A stretch of 64,000 nt of DNA from Paramecium tetraurelia (lineage: Eukaryota; Ciliophora; Oligohymenophorea; Peniculida; Parameciidae): assembly GCF_000165425.1 (NCBI RefSeq), contig NW_001799030.1:124001-188000 (forward strand). Direction: 5' to 3'. The notes below the pieces were generated by a model that saw only the letters and a program-made list of their open reading frames with translations, was not told the DNA's origin and ran no database searches. The position numbers and the translations under genes were made by a program. Shown here in pieces: positions 62,163 through 64,000 of the stretch. Position 1 is the first letter of the stretch; each line of letters begins with the position of its first letter.

Positions 62163-63337
62163 TCATTATCTTCTTACACCACCTCTTTGCAAAACAGTTA
62201 TAGTTTAAGCTATAAGTGCTTATTCTTTCTCATATTCTGCTAACAATGCTGCATGTTAAGCCTTTCTTTTAACCCATCTATCTTCAATAAATTGCAAGGT
62301 TTCTTTTGCTTCATCCAAATTGGTTTAGGCATTGTTCAACAATTCTGTCTTCACCTTAATTTATTCTATAAGATTTAATCGACAAATTACATACCAATTG
62401 TATTGGCAATTAAATCTTATAACATTGGAATCACTTCATTAACAAGAGCATCAATCTTCTTAGTGTAAGACTCCAACAACTCCAAATTAGAGGCTCTTTC
62501 ACTATTGTAGTTACTGGTTAATGCATTTCTGCCTCCATCTAATGAGTTTCTGAGTCCATTCAACATACTAAGCACCTTCTTGAGGAGATCTTAATTAGCC
62601 AAACTAATTTTAATTTATGCTCATACTTATTTTATGCAAGTTACATGAACATATCAACTATTGGTTAGTATAAGACTCTGTGATTCTTCAAATTGATAGA
62701 ACTTAATTTAGTAGCCAATGTTTTGAGTTAATCTTATTCAGTTTATATCAAGACAGGATCTAATCAAATATATACGGTTTTTATTTACTTCTCAAACCAG
62801 ACAACAATTAAATAGCTTGATCTAAAACATCTATTGCTGTATTGAAATCGCTGATTTATTTATTGTAGGTGATTTCATTTTGTCTGATGGTCTCTTCTAA
62901 TTAGGCTTTTTGTTTCTGAGTTCTATCCAATTCCTCTTGTCTCTATGTCAATTATTATTGATATGATTCCAAATGGTTATTCAAAGATCTTAGATCCTCT
63001 GTGTGTTAGGCAACTTCTGCTGTGTAGAAAGTAACTAAATCTGTGTAAAAGGCCTAATCCTCGACATATTAAGCAAAGTCAGCATCAAACAGATTGTTCT
63101 CGTCTACTTCAGATTGCTATCAGTATGACTACACAATGGTACTTTTAATTAAGCACTCAATTAGTCAATTGCATCGAAAAGCTTGTTAAAGTTGAATTGT
63201 GTGCTCATTTCGCTTAATTGCATGAACTTGGTCATTATTCTTTCCACTCGTGATGTTGGATTTGTTAAAGTGCCCTAATTACTAATGGTCACTGCGAAGG
63301 TGAGGGACAATAATCCTAATAAGACAAATGTTCTCAT
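62163..63337 (-). CDS. Trichocyst matrix protein-like secretory protein
   Basis: Five exons (63337-63143, 63116-62789, 62759-62627, 62603-62395, 62365-62163) with introns of 26, 29, 23 and 29 nt encode 355 residues. A signal peptide opens the protein (MRTFVLLGLLSLTFA). The rest is almost wholly helical with heptads: LNNHLESYQQQLTQRQEELD, FNTAIDVLDQAIQLLSGL, TLATKLSSINLKNHR, KKVLSMLNGLRNSLDGGR and KKIDALVNEVIPMLQDLI. Size, signal peptide and helical bundles match trichocyst matrix proteins, the crystalline cargo of Paramecium's exocytotic trichocysts. These are made as proproteins and cut in the granule. It is assigned by architecture rather than by a single diagnostic motif. Confidence 0.68.
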
Positions 63338-63539
63338 TATCCGTTTCTCAATATATATATGAAAATTAATATAATATAATTCGATTTCCTCATTGCAATA
63401 ATTTACATCTGCATTTACGAATTTAATTGTCACTCTTTTTAATTAATAAAAGTAACCATTTAAATAAGCAAAATATAACATTGATTATTTACAAATATAT
63501 CAAATCCTTAATGGTGAACCCAATCAATATAAAATATTA

Positions 63540-64000
63540 ATGGTGCATTCAAATGATTAGAAATTTCAACTCAGATTTATTGATCCATATAGAAGAGTCA
63601 AGGGAAAACAGTATGAATATCAACACATTATGACTCCAGAAGGCATATGCATTGTTGGATAAGCAGATCAACACTTCATTATGCTAATAGAACACAACAA
63701 CAAAACTGAAGTCATGGGAATCAAAATTATCGTGGATGGTTACACTTTGCCTGGAAGGAAAACCTTCAAGGGAAAGTGCAGAATACAAGGTTTCCCTAAT
63801 TCTGATGGAAATATCAATTGTTTTAAATTTGCAAAACCAAAGGCAGATCCTGATTCTACCAATATTTTTAAAAGAAATCTCTATAGACCCCCATGGGATC
63901 TAGAATAAAATGATATGCGCAATTACACTGGAGGTCCAGGAGAGATTATTGTAAAGATCTATGAAACTGTTTAGAAATAGAATAAGTATTATAACTTTGG
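63540..64000 (+). CDS. Hypothetical protein, 3' end cut by the window
   Basis: The frame opens at ATG 63540 and runs off the window with no TGA, giving at least 153 residues. Readable segments include QLRFIDPYRRVKGKQYEYQ, FIMLIEHNNKTEVMGIKIIV, GYTLPGRKTFKGKCRIQGF and GGPGEIIVKIYETV. There is no signal peptide or membrane helix in the visible part. The regular beta-strand pattern suggests a compact beta-sandwich. I do not recognise the family. It is divergent from the trichocyst-type gene, about 200 bp between starts. Confidence 0.7.

Noticed and set aside
1..64000. CRISPR arrays, rRNA, tRNA, bacterial operators or terminators
   Set aside because: No regular spaced repeats and no rRNA core sequence seen. 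I could not identify a tRNA cloverleaf by eye. The genome is eukaryotic, so prokaryotic signals do not apply. A tRNA scan would settle the tRNA question.

Overview
The window is macronuclear-type DNA of a Paramecium-like ciliate. The DNA is very AT-rich, and genes read only if TAA and TAG encode glutamine and TGA is the sole stop. Almost every gene is interrupted by introns of about 19-36 nt (GT...AG, mostly GTA...TAG). Intergenic spacers are short, often 20-250 bp, and genes lie on both strands. Cysteine-rich surface antigens and a trichocyst-matrix-type secretory protein fit Paramecium. The species cannot be fixed from the sequence alone. All models below were built by reading in that code and splicing the tiny introns; exon lengths were checked for phase.

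Layout. 1-8.5 kb: 3' part of a surface antigen, a RIIa-domain flagellar protein, then on the minus strand DMAP1, a TRIM-like B-box protein and VPS8. 8.6-16.1 kb: an AXDND1-like axonemal protein with an EF-hand, a coiled-coil protein with a C1q-like end, and a Myb-like gene. 16.3-26.2 kb: a 1761-residue surface antigen, a stomatin-like protein, an EF-hand protein, two doubtful small genes and a second Myb-like gene. 27-37.8 kb: a DDX6/Dhh1 helicase with a one-base frame break, an unknown protein, a 1268-residue membrane protein (family member A), a USP40-type deubiquitinase and a small surface antigen. 38-52.7 kb: a BI-1/TMBIM protein, NEK kinase, a multi-pass membrane protein, a COMM-domain protein, a GBP-coiled-coil-PX fusion, two unknown genes, a MORN protein, Aurora kinase and AP-2 sigma. 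52.9-60.7 kb: tandem family members B and D. 60.9-64 kb: coiled-coil protein, SmB, trichocyst-matrix-like protein and a gene cut by the window edge.

Functionally the window is a mosaic. It holds endosomal and vesicle traffic genes (VPS8, AP-2 sigma, COMMD, PX-GBP), cilium and cortex genes (RIIa protein, AXDND1, NEK, Aurora, MORN), RNA metabolism (DDX6, SmB) and chromatin (DMAP1, Myb). It also holds cell-surface or secretory products (antigens, trichocyst protein). There are no signs of operons.

The most unusual content is a three-member family of very large predicted type I membrane proteins (A, B, D). Two tandem members share a 500-bp tract with a single synonymous difference inside otherwise diverged genes, which suggests gene conversion. 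I do not recognise this family.
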